From Micropterus salmoides (Eukaryota > Chordata > Actinopteri > Centrarchiformes > Centrarchidae), in the NCBI RefSeq assembly GCF_014851395.1, contig NW_024044459.1, positions 23,636,418-23,700,417 on the forward strand: 64,000 nt of DNA, given 5' to 3'. The notes beneath the pieces are model-generated. The model ran no database searches. It saw nothing but the letters and a program-made list of their open reading frames with translations, and had not been told where the DNA came from. The translations under genes were made by a program, and so were the position numbers. Positions 46,772 through 57,515 of the stretch are shown here, piece after piece (the first letter of the stretch is position 1; each line of letters starts with the position of its first letter).

Positions 46772-48944
46772 GTGAGCAGTTGGCGATGAAGTGGTGAAGT
46801 GGACTGAAGGCCATTGCTAGGCTATACAAGCATACTTAAGTGATGTTTGCACTTCTCAAATATCTGTGGAGCAACAGTGACTATCCAACATGAAGATGAT
46901 GTTTAAAACAAGACTAATTTAATATGCGAGTGCATTATCAAACGTAAATGTGACTAGATTAAGAAGGACCCTGCCTTTTGGTTTGCTGATAGAATTAATC
47001 AGTGGTGGAAAATGAAAATAAAATTGAAAAGGATTCACAGGACTCGCACCATTTCCCAGGGCCCCAGAGGTTCAGCACCTTGGAGAGCGACAGCAGCCAA
47101 TGAACATAGATTGTTACATAGATATTTCTTGAGCTGACTGGTGGCTGGGTGTGTGAGACACAGGCACTGATCGCCACAATACGCTTACCTTACTACATGT
47201 GTCTTTCTGTTGGTTGTGGTGTGCACATGCAGCTCAGGATCTTGATGACAGTGGTTTCACTAACACCAAGAACTACAGATTGGAATTCGCACAGACTTTG
47301 GTTCCATTGTAGGCAAAAACACATGGCTCTTGGCTTGTGACTTCAAAACAATGAGTGGTGTGTAAGAAGTTCGTTGCTCAGTAGTGGAAGGAAAAACTGC
47401 AGTTGTTCCTTGAATGACTCTAATGGGATCATATATCAGCATGATTGTCTATGAGCTGTCTAATCAGAAAGAGTTGTGTGTCAATTTGGCTCCAGTTACT
47501 TCGACTGACAAAAGGCTCACAGCCTTGGGATGAAGGAGATTAAGCAAATCAGAGTTATTGTTAAGCAATGGCTTGATATTTAAAACTCTACACAAAACAC
47601 TCCTTGGGCACAAATATCTCTCTGATTATTTCAAAAAGAGAGATTCCAAGTTGAAAAGAAAATATCATCGACAGTTAACAAAACCTGAAGGATGGCAAAA
47701 CAGTGATGAAACATGGACATATATTTCATTTGGATGTATTTTTCTTTTTTTCCTCCCGAGGGGCTGTTACATAAATTCCTGTGTCCCTTGAAGATAATGC
47801 TCAGTGGCGTAGTTTAATCACATATAACTGATTATCCATGCCCAACAGTTGTAAATATTTCTTGAAAGAAAAGAAGTATTGCCATTATTCAGGGAAAACT
47901 AAGTCAATCTGTGTCTTTGAATTCTGGGAAAACACAGTTTTTCCTAGAGTTTAATAAGCAATTACATGGCATTAGAGTCTGCTATTATATATTCACCACA
48001 TTTACACTAATACAGAACCTTATTGTATTGCTTTTGCCATTGTCCTATTTTCTCTCACTGCAGTTTTTCCACCCTCTTGACATTTAAGGCATTAGGCACA
48101 AAAGGCACACACTGATTATGTACTTGCTGCATTTTGCTTAAACCGTGGCCTTTAATGATTTTGTTTCCTCTTACCGGTCGATGAAACTCCGGAAAAAGCA
48201 GACATATTGCGGCTTAGTGGGTAGACAGACAGAGAGGGGAAAGGAGACAGTGAGAGAAATTGAGAAAATGAGGGAGAGAGAGAGAGAGAGAAAGAAAGAG
48301 GGGAAGATAATGAGGCAGAGTGAGAAAGATTGAGTGACAGAAGAGTGAGTCAAAAGACATGTGTTCAGGAATTTAATGATACCAGATAATACATGAGATG
48401 AGATATTCCGGGAAGAGTACCACAGATACCCACAAGAAACATCCATTTGTAACAGTCAGAATGGAGGAAGCATGATTCAGCCAAAAAACTTAATCCTTTT
48501 TTGTAACACTAATTCTAACACTAACTCACATAACCTTTGTTTAGAGATGTAGTCAACCACTTTCCATATACTAATTTTAGCATTTCAGGCAGATATATGA
48601 CCATGGGGTGACGCCCCGAACACCTTAATGTTTCTGTAAAGTCTTTAATAAATAGTGTCAGTTCAGAACAACTACTGCTGAGAAGAAATTGTCCCACCCA
48701 CACATGATCAAAACAATTCATCTTCAGGGAGCTGGGGGAGGCTGACTTGCCTCTTTGTGTGTGTTAAGACGCTGTGAAGGTGGAGAAGATACTGAGCACA
48801 GGTTCTTCATGAAGCTGAGGTTTGTAGATGAGACAGTCAAACAGGGGGCCAGCTGTGGTCACTAACCGCACATTCAACACACACAATGAGCCTCATTCAT
48901 AGCCCATGTATGTACAGAGAGTAGTGTAGATCTTAACTTTATTA
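46772..48944. other. Non-coding interval, nothing recognised
   Basis: About 2.2 kb; a purine-rich (GA) stretch at 48220-48340 produces spurious charged and serine-rich ORFs on opposite strands. No transposon ends seen. Confidence 0.45.
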
Positions 48945-48952
48945 GTGTCCAG

Positions 48953-49500
48953 TAGGGCTGGACCCGAATATTCGAATATTCAACTGTTGGTTACACTTTT
49001 ATTGTCAATTATGAGATTCGATTATTGAGGGGGTTTTTTGCGCACCTGATCTCAGCAGTAGTGTGGAAGTTATGGTGTTGATTTTACAATTGCTTAATTT
49101 CATTACAGATCAAAAAAGTCAAATATTTAAACGCATTTAAATAGGCCTAATTATATTAGGCCTATTGTAGAAGAAGAGCATTTTGTCGCTATAATGAAAC
49201 TTAAAAGTGAATTTTGCATAATAACGTGTTAGATTTAGTTCCGCTACCGGAAACACTGCTCGTCCTGTGCGCTCTCCGCCTGGACCCCCTGCTCGGATTC
49301 TGCTCTGGATCTGCTCGGATCAGACTCTCAGCTACGGTTCCCCCTGCTCTGTACAGCAGCCACCAACCTGGTTCGGCACGCATCGATTTTCACGCTGCCT
49401 GCTCTTCACCTGCTCAATATAGGCCTATGATCCTTTTAACCCCGCTCTTAATTACTATCGAAGCGTCGAAGCTCAAAAAATTACATTTGGGCCAGCCCTA
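48953..49500. mobile_element. hAT-type non-autonomous element, 548 bp, perfect 8-bp target duplication
   Basis: TAGGGCTGGACCCGAAT at 48953 and its inverse ...GGGCCAGCCCTA ending at 49500 are the termini (TAGGGCTGG/CCAGCCCTA). Identical flanks GTGTCCAG (48945-48952 and 49501-49508) give an 8-bp hAT target duplication. Subterminal GAATATTCGAATATTC on the left is echoed by CGAAGCGTCGAAGCTC on the right. The GC-rich core (49240-49400) encodes nothing recognised. Confidence 0.9.
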
Positions 49501-49508
49501 GTGTCCAG

Positions 49509-51105
49509 GACCACATGATACCAAAAGATTCAAATCAGTGCTATGGTTTATGATAAATTCTAAACCATTAAATAATCAATTCATCAATTGCACAACAGTT
49601 GACCATACACAGTTGACTAATTACGCTTTCCACCTTAGATATCATTTGACTTACCACATTCTTGTTCTTGATGCACCTGTCATGTTACTGTTGACATTCA
49701 TCACATGTACAACATGTCTGCAATGAAGGTGGTTGTTTTTAAGAGTTTCTTTTTGGTTGTTAATTGTCAGAACAGTATAATCTGATTCCCATGTTTCACT
49801 GAAATCATTGCAAAGAGTGGCTCTCTGTCTTGTTTTTCTTATTGTTTACATCCAAGCATAAAACTCCTCCTGGTGCTGTAATTTTAAGAACCAGTAAAGG
49901 GTTTTCTGTGGTCTCTCTCTCTCTCTCTCTGTATCTCCCTGTGCCAGCACACACACACACACACACACACAAAAGAAAACACCTAAGTACATGACTAACC
50001 TTCTTTCTGAAGGTGAGGACATGCAAATTTAACCCCCAAATTTAATGAGAAGGAAAGGAGTTCAGGCAAGACAGACAGCTACATTTCAGAAGGGCACGCA
50101 TGTGCACATACACACACACACACACATCCTCAGAAGTGGACACACGCATCCACGCACACACTTAGAGAAAGCAAGGGAAAGCTCAGAGAGTGGGTATAAA
50201 TGTGTGTCCCAGCACAAAATGCCACTAAACACAACAGGCCATGTCTGGGTGAGCATTGCCAAAGGCTCTTCTCCACTGAATACAAAATGTATTGAGCATT
50301 CAAAGCATGCAACGATGCTCTTCACGCTGAGTGTACAGGGATAATATCACTTAAGTTATCAAGACTTGTAGCACAATATGATGTCCATACATCAGCACAG
50401 GCCATTAAGCTGTCATAGGTGTGACATAAGTTATAACAGTGTAGCAGACATGACAGCAGTCATAAAGCTGTCTGCTGGTATGACTCTGTCATAAACTGTA
50501 CTAGCCACTTTAGCTTGGCTGCTTTGATAGTAACATATGTCAACCTGGAACTGTAGAACAGTGTGTCAAGGCACTGTGGGTAATGACCTCCCTCGTAGTA
50601 TAAAGCTGGAATAGTACAGAATTTAAGCTTTGAAAAATGTCAGATTCAACTGGGCACAGAACAGCACATTTCTGATTTAAGTACTCTGGATCAGCTAATA
50701 TCAAGATTCAACATCAAACAAGTGAAATGATTAGATGAGATGAGAAAAAAACTCAGACATGTGTTAAAGGTCATGTGGCCTATTGTAAACAGCCTCTATC
50801 TGTTATAATTTGTGTTTTAAATTCAAAAGAGCTCAGAAAAGCGGGCTGCCTATTCTCCATAAATATCAATTATTCATGCTATATTTATGTGCTGTATGCA
50901 CTGTGCAGAATTGGTTTGTCAAAGAGACAAGTAAAATCGAAAGCTGATGCCACATTGTTGTTGGTTTTAAGTGAGATGTCCTTTACATTTCACTTAATTA
51001 TTGTCTTATTTTTGTCCTCTACTTTGTGGACAAAAACACAAATCATTGCTTTTCACTCAGTGTTGTTGAGTTAACACCACAATTAGGCTGAATATTATGA
51101 GCATA
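49509..51105. other. Non-coding interval with microsatellites
   Basis: Contains (CT)n at 49911-49930, (CA)n at 49949-49971 and (CA)n at 50109-50126; otherwise nothing recognised. Confidence 0.5.
49911..49971. repeat. (CT)n and (CA)n microsatellite pair
   Basis: Ten CT units (49911-49930), a short unique spacer, then about eleven CA units (49949-49971). Confidence 0.9.
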
Positions 51106-51319
51106 GAGTGCCTTGCGAAAGTATTCGGCCCCCTTGAACTTTTCGACCTTTTGCCACATTGCAGGCTTCAAACATAAAGATATAAAACTGTAATTTTTTG
51201 TGAAGAATCAACAACAAGTGGGACACAATTATGAAGTGGAACGAAATTTATTGGATATTTCAAACCTTTTTAACAAATAAAAACTGAAAAATTGGGCGTG
51301 CAAAATTATTCAGCCCCTT
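51106..51319 (+). repeat. Tc1 left inverted repeat (IR/DR)
   Basis: 214 bp. The first base after TA is G, whereas the right end gives C (CAGTGCC) in the same position. Contains outer and inner direct repeats. Confidence 0.9.
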
Positions 51320-51437
51320 TACTTTCAGTGCAGCAAACTCTCTCCAGAAGTTCAGTGAGGATCTCTGAATGATCCAATGTTGACCTAAATGACTAATGAT
51401 GATAAATAGAATCCACCTGTGTGAAATCAAGTCTCCG

Positions 51438-51444
51438 TATAAAT
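51438..51444 (+). promoter_or_regulatory. TATA-like box of the Tc1 transposase
   Basis: TATAAAT lies about 52 bp before the transposase ATG at 51496, a reasonable core promoter position. Inference from sequence only. Confidence 0.4.
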
Positions 51445-51495
51445 GCACCTGCTCTGTGATAGTCTCAGAGGTCCGTTTAAAGTGCAGAGAGCATC

Positions 51496-52500
51496 ATGAA
51501 GAACAAGGAACACACCAGGCAGGTCCGAGATACTGTTGTGGAGAAGTTTAAAGCCGTATTTGGATACAAAAAGATTTCCCAAGCTTTAAACATCCCAAGG
51601 AGCACTGTGCAAGCGATAATATTGAAATGGAAGGAGTATCAGACCACTGCAAATCTACGAAGACCCGGCCGTCCCTCTAAACTTTCAGCTCATACAAGGA
51701 GAAGACTGATCAGAGATGCAGCCAAGAGGCCCATGATCACTCTGGATGAACTGCAGAGATCTACAGCTGAGGTGGGAGACTCAATCAGTCGTATACTGCA
51801 CAAATCTGGCCTTTATGGAAGAGTGGCAAGAAGAAAGCCATTTCTTAAAGATATACATAAAAAGTCTCGTTTAAAGTTTGCCACAAGCCACCTGGGAGAC
51901 ACACCAAACATGTGGAAGAAGGTGCTCTGGTCAGATGAAACCAAAATCGAACTTTTTGGCAACAATGCAAAACGTTATGTTTCGCGTAAAAGCAACACAG
52001 CTCATCACCCTGAACACACCATCCCCACTGTCAAACATGGTGGTGGCAGCATCATGGTTTGGGCCTGCTTTTCTTCAGCAGGGACAGGGAAGATGGTTAA
52101 AATTGATGTGAAGATGGATGGAGCCAAATACAGGACCATTCTGGAAGAAAACCTGATGGAGTCTGCAAAAGACCTGAGACTGGGACGGAGATTTGTCTTC
52201 CAACAAGACAATGATCCAAAACATAAAGCAAAATCTACACTGGAATGGTTCACAAATAAACATATCCAGGTGTTAGAATGGCCAAGTCAAAGTCCAGACC
52301 TGAATCCAATCGAGAATCTGTGGAAAGAACTGAAAACTGCTGTTCACAAACGCTCTCCATCCAACCTCACTGAGCTCGAGCTGTTTTGCAAGGAGGAATG
52401 GGCAAAAATTTCAGTCTCTCGATGTGCAAAACTGATAGAGACGTACCCCAAGCGACTTACAGCTGCAATCGCAGCAAAAGGTGGTGCTACAAAGTATTAA
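51496..52500 (+). CDS. Tc1-family transposase, uninterrupted, 334 aa
   Basis: Cut-and-paste DDE transposase, nuclear. The single frame runs from ATG 51496 to TAA 52498-52500, near the usual 340 aa of Tc1 transposases. Residues about 1-50 form the first helix-turn-helix (ISQALNIPRSTVQAIILKW), followed by the GRPS hook-like segment (58-61) and a second HTH region to about residue 110. The catalytic domain carries D147 (WSDETKIELFG), a Gly-rich box (HGGGSIMVWACFS, 181-193), D238 (FQQDNDPKH) and E273 (NPIENLWKELK); 34 residues separate the second Asp from Glu, the DD34E pattern of Tc1. No stops or frameshifts. The stop is directly followed by the right inverted repeat. It could be active; I cannot judge missense decay. 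Confidence 0.95.
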   Translation: MKNKEHTRQVRDTVVEKFKAVFGYKKISQALNIPRSTVQAIILKWKEYQTTANLRRPGRPSKLSAHTRRRLIRDAAKRPMITLDELQRSTAEVGDSISRILHKSGLYGRVARRKPFLKDIHKKSRLKFATSHLGDTPNMWKKVLWSDETKIELFGNNAKRYVSRKSNTAHHPEHTIPTVKHGGGSIMVWACFSSAGTGKMVKIDVKMDGAKYRTILEENLMESAKDLRLGRRFVFQQDNDPKHKAKSTLEWFTNKHIQVLEWPSQSPDLNPIENLWKELKTAVHKRSPSNLTELELFCKEEWAKISVSRCAKLIETYPKRLTAAIAAKGGATKY

Positions 52501-52503
52501 CTT

Positions 52504-52719
52504 AAGGGGGCTGAATAATTTTGCACGCCCAATTTTTCAGTTTTTTATTTGTTAAAAAAGTTTGAAATATCCAATAAATTTCGTTCCACTTCATGATTGT
52601 GTCCCACTTGTTGTTGGTTCTTCACAAAAAATTACAGTTTTATATCTTTATGTTTGAAGCCTGCAATGTGGCAAAAGGTCGAAAAGTTCAAGGGGGCCGA
52701 ATACTTTCGCAAGGCACTG
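52504..52719 (-). repeat. Tc1 right inverted repeat (IR/DR)
   Basis: 216 bp, inverse of the left end, beginning directly after the transposase stop. It contains AATAAA (52573-52578), which may serve as polyadenylation signal for the transposase transcript. Confidence 0.9.
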
Positions 52720-52721
52720 TA

Positions 52722-53190
52722 TATTTTGGTATTGAAATTAAGTTTAATATTTATTTGTTTATTATAGCTTTGGGTTGAGTTTTTTTCTTATATTATAGAG
52801 ACTGGTCACATACCGCCCATCTTTTCATCATTTGGGCACAAGTAATGTCTGTGAGTTTTCAGTAAATGTCAGGAATTGAAGCTGTGGTTTAGATACAGGC
52901 TAAATACCACTATGGCATGAATGGATTTTATATTTCATTGCTTTATGAAGTGAATTTACAACAATGTTTTTGACTGTCTTAAATAAATAAATCAAATTTT
53001 CAAGTTATTGAAATTGAGTTGGAGTGACCACTTATTCAGTGCCTTTTAATGAGCTTTTAATGTTGATGCACAGCCACTGCAGCTGAAAGAAAAAGCCTAA
53101 AATGGTCATACACTCCACAAGAATACATCTAAGCAACACATTCATTTAATGGAATACATAAATGTAACTGTGGTCAGATCTGCTCATGCT
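52722..53190. other. Non-coding interval, nothing recognised
   Basis: AT-rich, no coding or repeat signal recognised. Confidence 0.45.
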
Positions 53191-53409
53191 CTAATGATGG
53201 GGCAGTGATATTATAAGCCTGTTAAGTTCACACATCTTTTGCCAGCTGTCCTTCCTGCATTTGGCAGCTGCAGCTGTGTTGCTTTTAGCCTGGATTATGT
53301 GTTCAAATTCTTCGCATTTGTCTAATATTATAGTTTGCTCTTCATTTGTAAAATATGATGCTCTACTGCTTGTAGACTTATCCATGACTGCGTCATATGC
53401 TCCCAACAC
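53191..53409 (-). pseudogene. Myb/SANT-like DNA-binding domain exon (partial)
   Basis: The minus-strand ORF (start at 53409; a better start may be MDKSTSS at about 53385) encodes a Myb/SANT-like helix set: ASYFTNEEQTIILDKCEEF, then SNTAAAAKCRKDSWQKMCEL. The pattern of conserved Trp and the KSNTAAAAK segment resembles the first exon of small Myb/SANT proteins that accompany PIF/Harbinger transposons and their domesticated relatives. The homology ends after about 60 residues near a CTTAACAGGC where an exon end (GT donor) would be expected, but GC stands in the GT place. No further exons or transposase found nearby. GGGGCGG lies about 25 bp upstream of the start. Family call from memory; moderately sure. 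Confidence 0.5.
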
Positions 53410-53603
53410 CGCCCCTTTTATGTGAACGCGCTCAATGAATGAATAAAAGCATGAAATACAATCAAGTGGAATTTAGCAAGACTGCCTGATGATATCCTTT
53501 GACAGCTCCATTGACAAGTTTGTGTTTGACATTACACAGCTTATACTCCTCAGACATCTAACTTCTGCAAAATGTGCTCACATTTATCATCTCAATAAAC
53601 TTT
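53410..53603. other. Short spacer, nothing recognised
   Basis: Unremarkable sequence between the Myb/SANT-like exon and the L2 3' end. Confidence 0.4.
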
Positions 53604-53622
53604 TAATAATAATAATAATAAT
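53604..53622 (-). repeat. (ATT)n tail of the L2 element
   Basis: About six TAA/ATT units at the LINE 3' end, equivalent to the longer (ATT)n at 1061-1090. Confidence 0.85.
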
Positions 53623-53760
53623 CCTTATTTGTAGAGCACTTTTCAAAAACAAGTTACAAAGTGCTTTAACAAGTGTAAAGAATAATACAAAAAAGATAAG
53701 AGCATGAAAATTTAATATAAAATTAGTAAAATACAATAAAATAAAAGGGATAAAATAAAG

Positions 53761-54387
53761 TCAAATAAGATCGGGAAAAGCTCTCCTATAAAAGTATGTT
53801 TTAAGAAGGGACTTAAAAGAGTTCACCGACTCAGCCGACCTGATTTCCTCGGGCAGGCTCTTCCAGAGCCTCGGGGCCCTGACAGCAAACGCTCTGTCCC
53901 CTTTAGTTTTCAGTCGAGACTCTGGAACAGACAACAGACCTCTGCCCGAGGATCTCAAGGTACGTGCTGGTGCGTATGGGACTAAAAGGTCAGAAATATA
54001 ACAAGGCAAGAGGCCATGAAGAGCTTTAAAAGTGATCAATAGAATTTTAAAGTCAATTCTAAAACATGCTGGGAGCCAGTGTAATGAAGCTAAAATAGGA
54101 GTAATGTGGTCATATTTCTTTGTTCTGGTTAAAAGCCTGGCAGCTGAGTTCTGGACAGTCTGGAGTCGATCAATAGATTTTTGGGTTAAACAGGTGAAAA
54201 GGCTGTTGCAATAATCCAGGCGTGATGAGATGAAGGCGTGTAAAATGGTCTCGGTGTCCTTAAAAGTTAACATAGATCGAATTTTAGCTATATTTCTAAG
54301 TTGATAAAAACATGATTGAACAAGCTTTGTGGTGTGCTGCTCGAAATTTAAATTACTATCAAACCAAACACCAAGGTTCTTTGCCAC
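53761..54387 (-). pseudogene. L2 ORF2, C-terminal part of reverse transcriptase and tail
   Basis: 208 residues: KNLGVWFDSNLNFEQHTTKL and RSMLTFKDTETILHAFISSR, then LDYCNSLFTCL, the conserved segments after the catalytic box in L2/CR1-type polymerases, then SLHWLPACFRIDFKILLITF and the tail seen in all three copies. The ORF is separated from the catalytic part (54392-55006) by a frameshift at about 54390. The last residues AFPDLI and stop are shared with the copy at 2687. Confidence 0.85.
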
Positions 54388-54391
54388 AGGC

Positions 54392-55337
54392 TTAATGTGA
54401 ATTACTAGGGAACCAGCAGATGGCAGATGCCATCTGCTGAGACCCGATGACCAGGATTTCTGTTTTGTCTGAGTTCAGCTGGAGAAAATTATTTGACATC
54501 CATTTTTTAACTTCACAAAGGCAGTTGTTAAGTGAACTCAGCATTCCAGGGTCTGTGGATCTGACGGGCAAGTATATTTGTGTGTCATCAGCATAAATAT
54601 GAAAAGAAATGCCATGTTTATGGATAATATGTCCAAGGGGAAGCAGATACAAGGAAAACAAAATGGCTCCTAAGACCGACCCCTGAGGCACACCATATTT
54701 AACTGGACAGAACGAAGAGACATAGTTGTTTACAGACACGCAAAACTTCCTATTTGACAGGTAGGATGAAAACCATTCTAGAGCAGTACCAGAGATCCCC
54801 ACCCAGTGCCTCAGTCTGTCTAACATGATGTTTTGATCAATGGTGTCAAAAGCAGCGCTAAGGTCCAGGAGTACCAGGACTGAGCACATACCTTCATCAG
54901 CAGACATTAAAAGGTCATTGGTGACTTTAAGCAGGGCAGTCTCAGTGCTGTGGTACTTCCTAAAACCAGACTGAAACGCAAGCCGTTTTAAAATAATCAG
55001 GGACACAACCAGTAGATAGGGAGCTGTTGAAAACAGAGATCAAATGGGGCCCAACAGAATCTATTACTTTCAGTAAAAATTTTGTAGGTATTATATCAAG
55101 TGGGCCGGAGGACACTCTCATTTGTGATACTGTTTTTAAAAGCTCAGACAAGTCGATGGGATAAAACTGGTTAAAACTCTGTTGTTGCTGGTGAGGGACC
55201 TCTGAGTAAGAGTCCACGGGGGTAATAGAGGCTCTGATTGACACCACCTTATTGGTAAAATAAGATAAAAACAGTTCACAGTCATCATTACTTCCAGCTG
55301 AGGCACAAGGAGGGGTTGGGTTTACCAGCTGATCCAC
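54392..55337 (-). pseudogene. L2 ORF2, reverse transcriptase core (frameshift and deletion)
   Basis: The polymerase copies the LINE RNA at a nicked target. The segment 54960-55337 carries the pre-polymerase region (SSGPLDIIPTKFLLKVIDS, SSLSTGCVPDYFKTAC). In the frame of 54392-55006 follow FQSGFRKYHSTETALLKVTN, VLVLLDLSAAFDTIDQNIML (first catalytic Asp), GVPQGSVLGAILFSLYLLPL and FHIYADDTQIYL, which contains the ADD catalytic pair. The jump from YFKTAC to FQSGFRK omits the NYRPIS-type motif that family members carry, about 50 residues, and shifts the frame. Catalytic residues themselves remain. Confidence 0.85.
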
Positions 55338-56500
55338 AGTCTTAAACAGAAACCTGGGATTGTGTTTATGTGTAGTAATGAGTTCAGAAAAATAGTGTTT
55401 CTCGCATCCTTAACCATTTTATTGTAGTTAATTAATAAATCCTTCAGACTGAGGTAATGGACTTGGAGACTGGATTTTTTCCATCTGCGCTCTGCTTTCC
55501 TGCATTCCCTTTTGAGGCTGCGAATGCTGTCATTTATCCAGGGTTGCTTACTAGCTTTAGACGTAGGCCTAACCTTTAGAGGAGCAGTAATATTTAGTGA
55601 CGACAAGCAGATATGATTGAAGTGATCGACCAGATTGTTGGTGTTGGAATCAGACAGGTGTTGGCTTTGGCTCTGAAAGAATGCGCAAAACTTTGAAACA
55701 CTTTGTTCATTAAAGATGCGACAACACACGGAGCTTGGTGAGGCGGCATGAGTAACAGGCGAATCGCAGCTAAAAACAATACATCTGTGGTCAGATATGG
55801 TCATGTCCACTAATTCCACAGAGGAAATGCTGACACCCAGGGTAAAAACCAAGTCCAGTGTATGACCACGGTTATGTGTTTGCCCTTTGACATGTTGTTT
55901 GAAGTTAAAAGAAGTGGCCATATTTAAAAAGTCAGTTGCATTAACATTGTTGGGGTCATCAACATGAATATTAAAATCGCCACAAAGAACAACTCTGTCA
56001 TAATTTAAAACCAGAGTAGATAAAAATTCAGGAAGTTCTGATAAAAATCCTCCAGGTGGTTTTGGGGGGCGATAAATTATAACAAATATGATAGGTTGCA
56101 GCCCTCCAACTTTAAGAGTGAGAACTTCAAAGGAGTTAAATTCATCACAGCATACTTGATGACATTTAAAATTTTTCCTATACACGCTCACTAGCCCACC
56201 ACCACGACCACTGACCCTCGGTTGACTAAAGCAATCATATTGAGGCGGACACAGTTCAGCTAGCTGGCTATAGTCATTCATTTGCAACCAGGATTCAGTT
56301 AAAAACATAAAATCTAGATTTGCAGACAAGATAAAATCATTTAAGATAAAAGTCTTACTTGAAAGTGATCTCACACTGAAGAGAGCCATTTTAAATGAGT
56401 TTGTTCTGGGTGCTGGAGTTGGTGCAGTTGTCCTAATCCTTAAGAGATTACTAATATTTCTGTGTGGGATGTGCACATTTCGGTTTACTGGTCTATGCAT
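55322..56500 (-). pseudogene. L2 ORF2, APE-type endonuclease domain
   Basis: The endonuclease nicks target DNA to prime reverse transcription. From about residue 38, ALFSVRSLSSKTFILNDFIL begins the domain. FLTESWL carries the metal-binding Glu, then YRPPKPPGGF, VVLCGDFNIHVDDP (catalytic Asp and Asn), GHTLDLVF, and ISDHRCIVF with the Asp-His pair. The domain thus retains its expected catalytic residues. The C-terminal part (LKVRPTSKASKQPWINDSIR, RECRKAERRWKKS) is the usual linker. Homology leaves this frame near 55380 by a frameshift, and the ORF then ends on unrelated residues. Confidence 0.85.
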
Positions 56501-56618
56501 GATGATGACAGGAATAGAAGTCTTTGGAACAGTGCTGGGAGCAGACGGCTTTACATGCCAGCAGGTGGAGAGATCTGTTCAGTGAGCGGTGGTGTGTCCA
56601 GGTGTGCTGCATGAATGA

Positions 56619-57515
56619 TTAGTCATTCACGTAAGTCATGTGCGCAGCTAACATTTCTGAGCCCCGTTTGTTTGGGTGAAGTCCGTCTGTCTTAAAAAGA
56701 GACATTCTTTGCCAGAAAATATTAAAATTATCCACATAAAACACACGGTGAGCCCTGCAGGCGGACTGGAGCCAGTCGTGGAGGCCAAGGAGTCTACTGA
56801 AGCGGCCAGCACCGCGACCGACTGTGGGAACGGGACCAGAGATAAAAACGGACTTTCCGCACTGCTTTAAAAAGTTAAGAAGACGGTTAAAATCTAATTT
56901 TGTCAGCTCAGACTGCCGAAGAGCTGTGTCATTTGTTCCGACATGGACTATCACTCTTGTGATGGAGGACGGGAGCGACGGCATCAGGTCCTGGAGTTTT
57001 TTTAAAATGACAGCCGTGGTGGCACCGGGGAAGCAGCGAGTGGTAGCGTTAAAGAAACGGATGTTTCTGGTTATGGAGTCACCAATTATTTGTGTGGTTG
57101 GGGAGAAAAGAGGACGAGGAGATGCTGGTTGTGGGGTTCCAGAGCAGGACTGAGCATAATCTGCTTCAACACTGTGTGCGGACTGAGGATGGAGTGTGTG
57201 AGCTGCCGAGTGTTGTGTTGGAGTAGCAGTAACAGACCTGAGAGAAGAGCTACCCGACGGTGCAGGGTAGAGACGGCCTCCGGAGCGTCTGAGCACAGCC
57301 TCCTTCAGGATCCTACGTCGGGAAGCGGAGGTTTTTGACCGGGATGACGGCCGCCGATCAGGTCCGGCGGCAGACCGGCGGCCCAGTGCAGGAGATGTAG
57401 CCGGTGAAGGAGATGCAACAGTGTCGGCAGGCACTGTGCGCCGAAAGAGATCCGTATCAGGGAGACTCGAAGCCGCAGGTGCATCCGCTGGTTGGACCGG
57501 AGTGTCGTTAGACAA
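56619..57515 (-). pseudogene. L2 ORF1, esterase (SGNH hydrolase) part
   Basis: ORF1 proteins of L2 LINEs in fish combine a coiled coil with a hydrolase of the SGNH/GDSL type, whose role in transposition is unknown (membrane or lipid targeting has been suggested). Here a Ser/Pro/Arg-rich linker (residues 1-140) precedes the hydrolase: TQIIGDSITRNIRFF with the nucleophile Ser, VIVHVGTNDTALRQ with the GxND block, and FKTDGLHPNKRGSEML with the Asp-His pair near the C-terminus. All four catalytic blocks look intact. The N-terminal coiled coil lies in another frame (57305-57925), so one frameshift at about 57515-57590 splits the gene. Confidence 0.8.

Larger units (their letters stand above)
51106..52719 (+). 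mobile_element. Complete Tc1-like DNA transposon with long IR/DR ends
   Basis: Flanked by TA on both sides (51104-51105, 52720-52721). The two inverted ends are about 214-216 bp each (51106-51319, 52504-52719) and differ at only about five positions by eye. Each end holds two copies of a transposase-binding-like repeat of form TGCRAARTATTCRGCCCCCTT: outer (51114-51138, 52687-52711) and inner (51299-51319, 52504-52525), the IR/DR arrangement known from Sleeping Beauty-type elements. Between them is one uninterrupted transposase gene. The end sequence (GTGCCTTGCGAAAGTATTCG) marks a Tc1 group widespread in fish; I do not assign the exact named family. Confidence 0.95.
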
